Position numbers and translations under genes: made by a program. A stretch of 64,000 nt of DNA from Stenocarpella maydis (lineage: Eukaryota > Ascomycota > Sordariomycetes > Diaporthales > Diaporthaceae). The notes below the pieces were generated by a model. That model ran no database searches. It was not told where the DNA came from and saw only the letters and a program-made list of their open reading frames with translations. Each line of letters starts with the position of its first letter. Position 1 is the stretch's first letter. Below, piece after piece: positions 11,407-21,786 of the stretch. The stretch is from contig NQMI01000042.1 in the NCBI GenBank assembly GCA_002270565.1, forward strand, positions 186,001-250,000. The letters are read 5' to 3'.

Positions 11407-11733
11407 ATGAAGGCAGTAACGTTTCTCGCCTCTTTGCTGCCAGCTGCGTCAGCAGTAGAGTGGACCCTCACAGGATACAACTCAGACAACTGCAACAGCG
11501 AGACTGCCGTCTTTGAGAACGGATCCGACGGCGTGAACTTCACCTGCTACTCATTCGGCCAGACAGTGCACAGCGCCGACTTCGAGGGCAACAACTTCTG
11601 GTGCTTGTATCTGTTTGCGGACGGCGAGTGCAGCGAGGAGACCAAATACCTGGCGACGGGGGCGACGGGCTGCCAGGTGGGAGACTGGGGGAGCTACTCG
11701 TTTGCGATTCCGTCACATGGGTTCCCTTGTTGA
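11407..11733 (+). CDS. small secreted cysteine-rich protein
   Basis: A single-exon 108-residue protein with a clear signal peptide (MKAVTFLASLLPAASA, cleavage expected after Ala16). The mature part has six cysteines at 29, 47, 66, 75, 89 and 108, the last being the final residue. An even cysteine number in a mature chain of about 92 residues points to three disulfides and an extracellular protein. It is rich in aromatic and polar residues (EWTLTGYNSDNC, GNNFWCLYLF). No known domain was recognised. Short, orphan, secreted cysteine-rich proteins in repeat-rich regions are typical of candidate effectors or cell-surface proteins in fungi; that role is inference. A diverged copy of its 3' end and downstream flank lies at 14600-14830. 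Confidence 0.75.
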   Translation: MKAVTFLASLLPAASAVEWTLTGYNSDNCNSETAVFENGSDGVNFTCYSFGQTVHSADFEGNNFWCLYLFADGECSEETKYLATGATGCQVGDWGSYSFAIPSHGFPC

Positions 11734-12239
11734 TCGAGACCTCGGGAACAGTGGGGATAGATGAACTCTTCCCACGTAGGCATAATATACGGGCTGGGAA
11801 ATGGGACTCACATTCAGACACTTGTCGAGGAAAATAGAGAACCTTCAACATCCAAATTGAGCCCTGGAGATGTGGATTATTCACCCAGATCTGCAAGCCA
11901 AGGGGCACCAATACCTGAAGCCGTCGTGTTGTGGGATGTACCTTCTCGTACAGCTCGAGAGAACCAGTCACTCCCTGACCCAAAACGGGAAACGCTATCA
12001 ACACCGAGATCATACTTTCTGTTAATAACTTGACATATACATGAGGATACGTGGCAATTCTTAACTAGGGTTCGGTATCACTGATAGTCGCGTGCCTCTG
12101 ATCACTCTAAAGAAAATCTACCTGGGTAACAAAAGTTGTTTCCAATTTTAGATTTCTCTCCATGTTTGACAAATAAGCCTCCAAGATAGATATGTCCTAT
12201 GGTCTAAGTTTCAAAGCCGGTCACCTCAGCCAAATCAAA

Positions 12240-12595
12240 ACAAATGCAGTAGGTAGTAGCAGTGCGTAGTGCCATATAACCTGTATTATCCGCCAATACC
12301 TACCCTAGGTACCTACCTAGGTACTTAACCTAGGTAGGTAGGTAGGTACACTGGTCAACCATGATTCATTAGTACTAAAAAGATTTTCGCTACACAAATT
12401 CTAGAGAATCTAGACGTGCCTTGGACTGAGAGGGCTGTTCGACCTAGGCACTCGTGAATTATTTAAGTATATGAAAAGGCTTATCATATCAAGTGAAACC
12501 AAACTTCTCCCCTTCAAATTTTCCCTATCCCACTCGAATATCTTCTTCCTCATCCTTTTTCTCGAGTCAGCCCAAAATACTATACACGACCATAA
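12240..12595 (+). repeat. left copy of a segmental duplication (5' part)
   Basis: Collinear with about 15915-16200. Shared landmarks are a cgtagtgcca/cgtagcggca region, ccgccaatac, and caaaatactatacacga versus caaaatactgtgcacga. The similarity breaks at about 12595, where gypsy sequence begins, and resumes at about 13360. This suggests that a transposable element landed in this copy. Confidence 0.5.
12299..12352. repeat. palindromic cctaggtacctagg repeat cluster
   Basis: Overlapping inverted and tandem copies of ctaggtac and taggtagg. The same type as the cluster at 10075-10113. Confidence 0.6.
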
Positions 12596-12835
12596 CCATT
12601 ACACAACTACATACTACCCACAGATAGACGGTCAGTTAGAACGGACGGTACAGACAATCGGATCTGCACTTCGCCATTTCATCCACGGACTCAGCGATCC
12701 TCAGAAGCGGATTAACACTCTACCCCACATACAATTCAAATACTGCAACAGCAAGTCACAAGCCACCAGAAGCTTACCAAATAAGATGATTAAAGGCTTT
12801 ACCCCAAATAACGTTTTGGATATTAGAGTCCCTCA
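12590..12835 (+). pseudogene. Ty3/gypsy integrase fragment
   Basis: On the plus strand the frame contains HYTTTYYPQIDGQLERTVQT, which is the family's conserved end of the integrase core (YHPQTDGQTERxNQ). It continues with LRHFIHGLSDPQK and NKMIKGFTPNN. Only the C-terminal third of the core is present. The upstream part of the same open frame is unrelated sequence. It meets a gypsy RNase H fragment on the opposite strand at about 12835-12880, so the two pieces do not belong to one intact element. Confidence 0.75.
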
Positions 12836-12865
12836 ACGGATGCCGGACCTCCCCGAAAGCCGTAT

Positions 12866-13358
12866 CTATATCACAGGAAGAATCGGCCATTCCGCATATC
12901 GCGTCGGCTTTCCTCGCACATAGAAACTGCGACACGATGTGGTCTCTGTCGGCCAGCTGGGGGATATCTTTTTAGGTAAAGGTAGACGGGATAGGACGTC
13001 TGGCACCACATTCTTGCGGCCTGGCTTATGGAGAAAGTCGATCTCGAAGGTACTCAAGAATTCCAAGGCGTATATTAGTTTCTTATTGTTGACAGGTGTT
13101 ACTATTAAGTTAATATCTGGTTGTTTGGAAAGGGCCACAATCGCTGAGTGATCCATATACAGAGTCGGTCGATGTTCTATAATTTTGATCCAGGGGGCAT
13201 ACTTCTTCAAGACCCATATACAGCTAAGCATCTCCATTTCAGTGGCCCAGTATCGTCGTTCCGCATCAGAGAGCGTACGACTCAGGTAGGCGATTGTTTG
13301 TATAGCGGTTCGTGGGGGGTATGTGACCACATGATCGTCTTTCAAAAAGCAGCGACGC
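12866..13358 (-). pseudogene. Ty3/gypsy RNase H fragment
   Basis: The minus-strand frame reads IAYLSRTLSDAERRYWATEM, LKKYAPWIKIIEHRPTLYMD and FLHKPGRKNVVPDVLSRLPL. These are the second half of the gypsy RNase H domain and its linker (SRxLxxAERRYxxTExE, HxPGxxNxVxDxLSR). The N-terminal Asp-containing strand of the domain is missing. Reverse transcriptase and integrase are not found on this strand nearby. A dead, truncated insertion. Confidence 0.8.
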
Positions 13359-13399
13359 CCATAAAGATGCGACCACAGATCATTACTGTTGGTAGGGTA

Positions 13400-13600
13400 C
13401 TGCACGTACGTACGTGGTAGTAAGCAAGTATTGATTGTTCGTTGTTGTAGCTAACTTTTGCGAGGGCCCGGAGGGCCCCGCCTTATTGGTAGACCTTACA
13501 AGTACGTACGTGGTGGTGGTGAGCAATGGTTGATTCGATTGATGTAGTAACTAAGTTGGTTGGGGCCCAGAGGGCCCAGCCTGGAAAACTACCTATAGGT
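13400..13600 (+). repeat. two tandem LTR-like units
   Basis: Two related units of about 96 bp, beginning at the cgtacgtacgtgg motifs near 13405 and 13503. Each runs through a ttgattcg-type core and ends in a gggcccngagggccc palindrome. They are similar to 9752-9890. Confidence 0.55.
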
Positions 13601-13689
13601 AAGTAGTTGAGTGCCAGCATGGTCGTGCCTGCTGATACGCCTAGAACTAAGTATTGGTTTTCCCGTCAGCAGGGTCGCTCGCTCCTTAT

Positions 13690-13840
13690 CGGAAGGCACG
13701 AACCAGTTGGTATTCCACTACTTTTACCCATTTGCAGACGGGGCCCTTTGGAACTCTAGAACTTAGCTACTACATACACATCGACGAATACAACACACCA
13801 TTTCTAACCCAAGCGCGTACGTACGTGAGGCCTACCCTAG
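13690..13840 (-). repeat. LTR-like repeat fragment, inverted copy of 9752-9890
   Basis: Its reverse complement contains cgtacgtacg, ttgtattcgtcgatgtgta, gggccccgtctgcaaatggg and gtggaataccaactgg in the same order as 9752-9890. Confidence 0.65.
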
Positions 13841-14179
13841 GGTACCAACACTCCTGCCGACAATTATCCTTGCCTGCGCGATACTGTGACCGCTCTGGCA
13901 TTGCCCCCAACACCACTATCTTCACGGTCCGACAAGTGGTCCTGCGATGACAAGAGAAAGTATGACTGCTGCTACTTCTGTGAGAGGGGAAATTTTCTTT
14001 AAGTTCTTTTGGTGTCCAAAGATGCCGAAATGCAAAGAGTGCGGAATTTCCTGCACGGCGCCGTCATGTCCGAAGTTTGAATCATCTCAACGTAGCGCTT
14101 TTCACAGGGTGCCAGCGAGATCTCTAGGACGTGAGTATTCTATCAACCCTGTTCGTTAGGGGGAAAATATATAAATGTT

Positions 14180-14600
14180 CTTATCGTGTTGACTAAAGTT
14201 CTGTACGGTCCTTACTGGAGAATTGGGCGGAATCGGGATAATGTTGTTTAATCCTCTCCTACCTAGTGTTTTTCGGACAACGTAGTTCTACTTCTGTGGG
14301 GCTGGCTTCTACATCACCAGCATGGTTAGTTTATTAGAGCATAGAAGCATAGAACACATCACTTAAGACCTAAATATGCCTTCTTGTCGCGTGTTTCATA
14401 GAACATACAAATCCCCACCCCCCCCCCCGTTTTTTTTAGAGCATCGTCACCTAAGTATAGTTCGGAGTACCCTAGGCCTGCCCAGGTAGACCTCCTCAAG
14501 GAGATTATAGCTACAGTAACGACTTATTTATAGCCATAACAAAACACCAGCAGCTAGATCTTTCAGAATCTTTTAGGCCAATCCTGAATAGACTCAGGCT
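14180..14600 (+). repeat. left copy of a segmental duplication (3' part)
   Basis: Collinear with 16540-16960. Shared landmarks include ttgtttaatcctctcctac, cttctacatcaccagcatg, gagcatcg and tttcagaatctttt. Spacers have drifted. Confidence 0.6.
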
Positions 14601-14830
14601 GGCTGCCAGCTGGGAGACTACCTAGGGGAGATACTCTTTTGTGATTCCATCACAAGTATTCCTTTACTGGTCGAGAATAGTGCGGATAGATGATGTATTG
14701 CTTGTGGGGGTATGATATACGGCCGGGGCTATGGTGGCATTCCCCCCCCAAAAAAATAGGGAACTCCCAAGTTGTGAAGTATGATAGCTCACTACTCTTG
14801 AGATTTGGGTTACTCAGGCCTGTCAGATAA
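14600..14830 (+). pseudogene. diverged duplicate of the 3' end of the 11.4-kb secreted gene
   Basis: This segment aligns with about 11667-11885, the last ~65 coding bases and 3' flank of the small secreted gene. ggctgccagctgggagacta corresponds to ggctgccaggtgggagactg. gtgattccatcac corresponds to gcgattccgtcac. The downstream gatagatga, atatacggNctggg and aaaatagNgaac blocks also correspond. Many differences are transitions (C/T, G/A), as expected from repeat-induced mutation plus drift. The 5' part with signal peptide is absent, so it cannot encode the protein. Confidence 0.65.
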
Positions 14831-15170
14831 CGAAGACGGCGGTGGCAACTTTCCGCCAACTCGCTCTCCGGTGCCAGATCCAGAGGTTGTGACGGCCCCT
14901 GTCAGCTTGACGGACGTCGAAAAACTGTTCTGGGTGATCTGAACAACGAGTTTTGCACTTTCATGACAGCTGGAAGGGACTTCAACGCGCCTTTCACAGT
15001 CCAGACCGTAAGATCCATAACGCCAGAATCACGAACCTGGATCTCCTTAGTGGCAAGGATATCATTGCTAAGGCCTGCCAGAATCAATTTGGTCCCACTG
15101 AGGAGGAAAAAGCCGAAGTTAAGGAGTGGGCGGCACACTCTACAGCAAGCCAGATCTATTCCACACTAAA
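14831..15170 (+). pseudogene. coding relic of unknown family
   Basis: Two open stretches with protein-like composition sit in different frames. SDNEDGGGNFPP and PVSLTDVEKLFWVI end at a TGA near 14940. The second stretch, about 14960-15170, contains AGRDFNAPFTVQTV, or in another frame SGKDIIAKACQNQFGPTEEE. No family was recognised. They end where a strongly AT-rich block begins. Confidence 0.25.
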
Positions 15171-15179
15171 GATAACAAA

Positions 15180-15410
15180 GTCTCTAATTTTGAGAAATTT
15201 AGACTATATCAACTTAATATTTTAAAAATTGTATAATCTTCTTCCATAATTTCTTTTACATCAATATTTATTTACATAAATATAACTATAATATTTATTG
15301 AAAAGAAGTATATAAATTACATTTAAATGTAGTATACATCTAAGTACTTTAAAATTGAAACAATTAAAAGCTATTTAATGTTTATATCTTAATTAGCTTA
15401 TATGGAAGCC
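15180..15410. other. strongly AT-rich block
   Basis: About 230 bp dominated by A and T (for example tttacatcaatatttattta), with no open frame. It is consistent with heavy repeat-induced mutation of a former repeat. Confidence 0.55.
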
Positions 15411-15411
15411 C

Positions 15412-15640
15412 TCCCCTAGAGGGCTTTAAGAAGGGGGGCTCTTCCCTTCCTTTAGGTATATAAACGCCCTTATGAAAGCCCTTCCTTTAAGTAAGCAGAG
15501 AGCCCTTCATCGTGCTGGGTATGTAAGGGTTCTCCCTTTAGGTATATGGAGGGCCCTCCCTTTAGGTATGCGGAAGTCCCTCCTCTAGGCATATTGAGGT
15601 CCCTCCTTTTAGCGAGTAAGGGCCGGGCCTTCTTCTGGGT
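15412..15640. repeat. degenerate tandem repeat, ~30-bp unit
   Basis: Six or more imperfect units built around ctccctttaggtatat and gagggccct, for example near 15450, 15530, 15560 and 15590. Unit length varies between about 28 and 45 bp. No coding frame crosses it. Confidence 0.6.
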
Positions 15641-15914
15641 GCCCGAAGGGCTCTATTAGGTGATGTAAAGGGGGTTTGCTAGAGGAGCGAGTGGAGCGAG
15701 TAATTAAGGCGAACTACCTCCTCCCTAATGTAACCCATACTATTTAAATATTAGACCAATAGCTCCCAGGGCCCCGGGAGAGGCTTTCCACCTAGTATAA
15801 TAGTTAAAGAAATGGTGTTAGCTTTCTTATAAGGCTAGTTAAGACCGACTTTCAGCCGCGCGTTGACCTTTAAGATAAGCAGCCCGAGATCTACACCCGT
15901 GAATATTTATATGG

Positions 15915-16960
15915 CACAAAGCAAGCTGGTATAGTAGTAACGGTGCGTAGCGGCAATATCTTCTAGTCCCCGCCAATACATTGCCCCAATGGTCACCCAT
16001 GGTCTCACTAACATAAAACCCACACGCATCTCACCATAAGGAGTCCGGCGAACATGGGCCTCTGACATCCTAAGAGGTCCATGATGGGCTTATTCATAAT
16101 CTACACATATGAGAGGGCCAGCCAGAGGAAATAAATGCTACTTTCTTTGCCCCTCTTTTAAATTCAAGTCAACTTAATATTCAAAATACTGTGCACGAAC
16201 AACCGTTCTCCGACCAGATCAAGCCACCACGCCCACAAAAATGCGACCACACATTATCATTATCCTCTGCACAGCATCTCTAGGAGCGCCATCATCCCCG
16301 CCAGGCGAAAATGAGCCCTGAGTTCTATCCGAAGAGAGGATTGGACTCTATGTGCTTCTGCGACATATTTAGATTGGTCAAGCACATTAAATACCCGTGG
16401 TGCATAACCCTGCCAAGCTGCAAGGAGTGCGGGATCGAGCACTGAAAGAGCAAGGTATGCCGGTGATTATCTCAGTGAGGTGGGTAGTCTATAAAGTATT
16501 CCAGTTCTTGTGATTGTGTGCGAAGAATGTGTATATTCTGACTATATCAAGTATCGTACTTTAGGGTCCTTACTTGGCGGACTAAGTGGTTGGGATCCGG
16601 GCATTGTTGTTTAATCCTCTCCTACTCGGGCTGTTTGTTGGACTTGAATCCAGTAGTATCTATGGGGCGACTTCAGGGTGACTTCTACATCACCAGCATG
16701 ATTGGTTCACTAGAGGATAGAATTGATCTCTTGGGACCTGGAGACACGTTTCATATATGTACATCGTGAACCGTTAATTTGGAGCATCGCGTACTTAGCC
16801 AGCCGGTGCGCAACTCGGCAAGGCGATCCACGTCGTCCAAAGTGCCTGACACCTGACCACGGACGGGATTTCCCTTGTTTACATCCGTGCCTAACACCGG
16901 CATTCTAGATGTTTCAGAATCTTTTGGGCTGTGACGGAATAGAGTCAGTAAAGTTTTGTA
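15915..16960 (+). repeat. right copy of the segmental duplication
   Basis: Collinear counterpart of 12240-14600 without the gypsy and LTR-like insertions seen there. It therefore shows the pre-insertion order: upstream flank, small cysteine-rich gene relic, downstream flank. Confidence 0.55.
16241..16444 (+). pseudogene. decayed small cysteine-rich secreted protein gene, copy 2
   Basis: An ATG at 16241 opens a hydrophobic start (MRPHIIIILCTASLGAPSSP) resembling a signal peptide, but this frame hits a TGA after 26 codons. From 16311 a second frame, one base shifted, reads MCFCDIFRLVKHIKYPWC and LPSCKECGIEH and stops at a TGA ending at 16444. Its cysteine pattern matches copy 1. Either a one-base frameshift broke the gene, or a short unrecognised intron joins the frames; no convincing splice sites were seen. 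Confidence 0.45.
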
Positions 16961-16987
16961 TGTCCTGACGGACCTTGGTGGCCACAA

Positions 16988-16995
16988 CATCGTGT

Positions 16996-17029
<34 letters not shown>
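16988..17029. repeat. (TG)n microsatellite
   Basis: About 20 TG units with one interruption (tgtatg near the left end). Confidence 0.9.
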
Positions 17030-17031
<2 letters not shown>

Positions 17032-19975
17032 GTTGTCATGAAAAGTTTCACGTCCGTCTCATCACCGCTCCCAACCCCGGACGGCCAGTGTCCCAAGGAT
17101 ACTCGAGTAGATCCTCACACACACCAAAAACAGAATGATCCATCATATGAGACAGGTGATAATTGCTCGATCGCGTCAGCACCAAAAGAGGCCCTGCGTG
17201 CTCGGTCCAGCGGAGATGGTGGCCCAGCTCACACAGTGTCTCAGCCACGCTTCCTTGGGCGGTGAAAAAAGAAAAAGTAATCGCGCGATTATACACGCTG
17301 TCATCAGCCGCATCAGCAGGGGCTCAACTCTATCAGGTCGTCGTGTGTGCGTTGAGCGCCGGATACGGGCTGTATACCAAAGGATAATATTACAGGAGTC
17401 GATATTCTATCATTGTAACTGTCGACGGGGAAAGGCCGGTTGCTCGGTTAACATATCTCAGGGCTATTCCCACCAGCGCACTCAGCCGAACGACGCGTCT
17501 TGAGCCCGATGTGATATCAGTGCTATGAGGCCGTATCTTCTGCTCAGCGTTTATCAAAATCCATCTCCGGGCGATTCGAGCCTCCGATCCCACATAGCCT
17601 TGGAACAAAGGCCCAGACTAGGCGGGTCAAGACGCGAAGACAATCCTTGAGGCCGAATTTTGTGACCCCCCCCCGGAGCTCCAGATGCTGGGCGCGATAT
17701 ATCGGCTTGATCTATCGCGGCGGCGGGGTGGTCAGAAGACCTCGGGTAGGACAAGATCGGTTCCACGGGAATCCCCTGCCGGCAAGCTCATAGGTTTATG
17801 CCGCACTCAGCACCGAGGACTTTTAAACCTGCCCTGTCATGCCCACGGCCCATTCGGAGCGAGCGGTTCGTCGGGGGCGCGAAGATGTCAGCACGGTGAA
17901 GACTTGCAGTTACGCAGAGGTGGACCGATGTCGCCACGGAGGCTATTTGCGGACATGTCGTTGAGGAAATTTCGCGTTCATGGCTACAGGTCTCTTAAGA
18001 TTTATTTGATGGCGCTCGAGAAACGACAGATGTGACGGCTTGGGGGTGTTGTTTAAAACCAAGCAAATTGACCATGAGCAAATCTCACGTCCTTCTAACG
18101 CCGTTGCTGAGTATCATACCACGCCTTGGAGATTACAAGACACCGACCGGTCCATGCAACGTCGCGGCATGTCGGCACACAGTGAGGACTGCCGGCGCTA
18201 GGAGTGGTGAGAGGGAGAGAAAAAATGTAGGGGGGCTTGTGGGATCTGCGTCATGCATGCGTGCAGGCATTGACCCTGTCACGACTGCTAGCTCCCGAGA
18301 TCCTGGCCTGGGTAAAACAGCCACACAGCGAACGCAGCCCACGGTGGCCACACCCCCACCATTACTACGCAAGTTCTGTGTTGCCCGAGTCCATATATAC
18401 TACCAAGTCAATCACAATGTAGGAGGGCTGGGTCGAGAAAGCACCGCGATTGGCTCTGTTAACGTGGTGTCTCGTCCATATACATAGACGACCCATAGCC
18501 GTGCTTGGATGGCTCTCCCGGGCCATTGGTTGAAAATAGACGCTGGGAAGAGCATTCGATTGTCTCACTCGTAGGGCAGAAGTCAACGTCAGCACTTAGG
18601 GACCGTTGACCGAGCTCCTTAAAAGAACGGATTCGACTGTCTCATGGGGCATGACGAAGGGGCGCATGGGCTGGAGCAAACGGCACGGTTACCATGTAGT
18701 ATTAGAGGCAACAACGGATAACATAGCTCTTGACTTTTGAGAGTGCCCCATATAGCGCACAGCGTAGGACCCCGTATCTCGTGATGGTTGCGGGGCGCCG
18801 TCCATGATCCGCAGGACCAGGTCCAGGCCCCAGGGTCCAGAGCGACGGGGATCGTTCCGAGTAAAACACCTACACCTGCAAGAAGTTACACTAACAGCTC
18901 AGTGGGCATCAGCATGGAGGTGCACATCCCGAGGCGAGTTACCGACGTGGCGACTATCAGCCCGTCAGCCCGAGATGGGCCTCAGCGACAAAACGATCAG
19001 CCGGGGACGGGAGACATGCAGCCTTAGGAAACCAGTCGGCGCCACGGTTTTGCCCGTAGTTCAAGCGGACGAAGGGAGCCGATGGCTCAGGGAAAAGCTA
19101 GCCACGTCTCCACCGGGGTCCTAAGCAATGAATTTCGTTGTACTTCTTTCTATTGGCAATTCTGGACCCATCAGGTCAAACCTTGCCCAGTTTGTTAGCA
19201 AAGTGAGAAATTCACAATTAACGTTTGGGTCCCCCGTGGAGGTGACTCTGGGTAGGCGTGGATGATGACATCAGCCCGTGGCCAAAACCCGTCTTCTGTC
19301 GCCGTGAGGGACGTCGGCGTCGGCGATCAACAAGGATTGAGTTGGCATGGCATGCACATGACGAAGCATGAGTTCTTGTTGGGCCGGCATTGCGTCTGTC
19401 GAAGTGAACAGATGTCGAGATCTCTGACCATATCCGGGCCGATCCGCACGAATCGTAGTGTAATGATGGCCGGGCCATATATTAGATAGGGGGAGGGGGG
19501 AGACCGGCACCGTTCCGTAGTGTTGCGTGTTGCTTTTTGGTCCGCTGGCCGACCTGCATGTCCGGCACGGCGAGCGAAGGGCAGCAGCAGCCGCGACTCA
19601 TGGCATTGCCAGGTTGATGGGGCACGCTACGATGTCGTACCGAGTGTGCTGTATGTGCGTGTCTGCACTGGCATTTGTGCGCATCTGCCATGCTGGTCGA
19701 CGAAGCGTCAACAAGCATGGGCGATGACGACTCAATAGTTATAATACCTAAATTATTCGATGGGAGGACTGATGGATATCGGACGACTTGCCGGGGGGGC
19801 GTACTGGGAATGGCAACCCTTGCCTGTGATAGAAAGAGACAGAGGTTGGTGCGTGGTTGTTTGATCGCTCCAAGACTATGCCATGCAGCATACTGAATGT
19901 GCACGTATATGCTTGGCATGATGTGCATCGGCAGGGTGGCTCGTGGTTGGCAGGTTGGCAGGTTGGGTGAGTTGA
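17030..19975. other. long gene-poor region, no supported gene
   Basis: GC content is normal, so frames of 60-190 codons occur by chance on both strands. None has a recognised motif, plausible splicing or consistent codon texture. A C9 run near 17669 is the only obvious simple feature. Confidence 0.4.
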
Positions 19976-19978
19976 CAT

Positions 19979-20022
19979 GGACGGTGACGGTGACGGTGAC
20001 GGTGACAGTGACAGTGGCAGTT
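19979..20022. repeat. hexanucleotide repeat (ggtgac)n
   Basis: acggtgacggtgacggtgac continues into gtgacagtgacagtgg. A non-coding simple repeat. Confidence 0.85.
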
Positions 20023-20358
20023 GGTGCAGCAGGGGGATCAATGGCACCCGGCCAAGCTGTCAAGAGCCAAGTGAAGAAGACCCAGGAGCTACCGCTGCCC
20101 TACTGCACCGCCAGACCTGTCAGGGCGAGGCAGGCAGCTAGCTAATAAGGAGGCAATGTACTCGGTATGTAGAAAAGGGTCAGGAGGAAGCCCAGGTATC
20201 TGTGGTGTACTCGGTAGGTAGTCAAGTCAGCAAGGCTCGCCAATAGGGAGCGGTCCGCTCCGATAGTTGGGCGGCCCTCGCTAAGGCGGGTTGCCCCTCT
20301 TTGGGGCAAGGCTGTCGGAAAAGTGGTCTGATTCTGATGGTAAAATCGCCTGGTTTTT

Positions 20359-20381
20359 TGCAGCAGCAGCATGACCAGCAT

Positions 20382-20416
<35 letters not shown>

Positions 20417-20452
20417 AGGAGCAGCCAGGAGCAGCCAGGAGCAGCCAGGAGA
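20359..20452. repeat. CAG tract and 11-bp tandem repeat
   Basis: A run of cag triplets with two catgac interruptions (20360-20414) is followed by four copies of the 11-mer agccaggagca. It lies about 1.3 kb upstream of the bHLH start codon and outside any accepted frame. Confidence 0.8.
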
Positions 20453-21786
20453 AAATCTCTCTGCAGCCTGGATACTGGACATGATGTACCAGGTAGTATC
20501 CGCAGATACCTTGTCTACTCCCCCCCCCCAAGGTCCCTTTGCTTAGTTACTAAGCCCACTTCCCCCGTCTCTCCCTGTCCGTCTTGCCTGCCGCCCCCGT
20601 TTTCTTGTGTACGACAGGTCTCAATCTTCACATCAGCCCATTCTTGACAGCTCCTGTCTTCCATCCGCCCCGAAGCTGCCGTCCCTCCCCAGTGCAATAA
20701 CCCGGTCCCGAATCCAGTCCAGTCAATCCAGTCCAGCCCAATCGGAGCCCCACGCAAGCTCTCTCAGTCACGCACTAGCCTCTCACCCTTCATACACAAC
20801 CTAGACACCACATCACATCACTCACTCACTCGTCCTCTCACCACCCAACTGTGCTTCATCACCATTGCCGTCCCTGTCTCCGCCCACCAACAGCAGCCCA
20901 GGCTCGGATCTACCTGCCCATCATAGTCAGTCGGCGCATATCCGTACGCGCACGAACGCCAGCCCAAACCACGCACTGTTTACTTGGTATCACTCGTGCT
21001 CTGCCTACCTAGTGTGATATCCACGTTGCCCAAGCCATGTATGTACAACCCCAGCCCAGCTCCATACTGTACGTACATACAGTAAAGTACAGTACACCTT
21101 GTTCAGTCCTCTCCATCTACCGCACCAGCATGCCAAACCTATACGATCCATGTTATGGTTGATTGACTTTAGCATCCCACGCAGATCACTGCCCCCCTCA
21201 GCTGTTATCCTCTCTCTCTCGCCCTTCTCCCTCACCACACTCTCAGGATTGCTTGCCACTACGCGCCTTGTCGGTCTCCTGACTGCACACTTGCTTCTGG
21301 CCCCATCTCACCTGTTGTCCTGTCCCGTGCTCCTGCTGTGCGCTATACCCTCAACAGGACCCTCACACCGGCGCCTGACACTGTCTGACGAGCACTTGCT
21401 TGCTCGCCAGTGGCCGCCATCTCCTCTCCCATCTGATAGCCGCCTCGGCCCTGCGTAGGGTCAACCCTCAACAATCCCATCACCCGTGCTGGTCTCGGCC
21501 CGAGACCCCGGTCATGACACAGACGACCACATCTGCTCTCTAGGCGTCTCTGATCAACTTCAACATTACTGTCCTGCCACTGACGTGCATCCGACTGACT
21601 GGACAAGATAAAGCACTTGCCCGCGCCCCCGCCCACTGAATCAGCGCCGGCACCCGAGTCTTCTAGGACTTGCTGCCTCTGCGCCGCCGCCCGCACCAAC
21701 TTTTCGTCTAGGCGTCTCACCAAATTCAAAAATCATACGATCAGCCCCCAGGTCCCTGACCTGCGTGCCATGCCCGCAGAACAACC
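20453..21786 (+). promoter_or_regulatory. long pyrimidine-rich upstream region of the bHLH gene
   Basis: From about 20530 onward the plus strand is dominated by C and T with ctcactcact- and ctctctctctcg-type runs, and no gene is supported. This texture is common in long promoters and 5' leaders of fungal regulatory genes, so it is read as the control region of the gene starting at 21787. The exact transcription start is not visible. Confidence 0.4.

Larger units (their letters stand above)
13361..14159 (+). pseudogene. decayed small cysteine-rich secreted protein gene, copy 1
   Basis: The start resembles copy 2 at 16241: an ATG at 13377 opens a short MRPQIIT stretch matching the MRPHIIII start there. 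About 460 bp of LTR-like sequence (13396-13858) then interrupts it. After the insertion the reading resumes with a hydrophobic stretch, then DKWSC and YDCCYFCERG. A one-base frame shift follows, then FFWCPKMPKCKECGISC, ending at a TAG at 14157-14159. The cysteine pattern around WC-x3-P-x-CKECG is shared with copy 2. This is read as a secreted cysteine-rich gene broken by a transposon and a frameshift. Function is unknown. Confidence 0.45.

Noticed and set aside
18032..18487. 151-codon frame in the gene-poor region
   Set aside because: It overlaps open frames on the other strand, has no recognisable domain, and lacks coding texture.
19482..20063. 193-codon minus-strand frame with TVTVTV repeats
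   Set aside because: The repetitive part is only the (ggtgac)n simple repeat translated. The rest has no coding texture.
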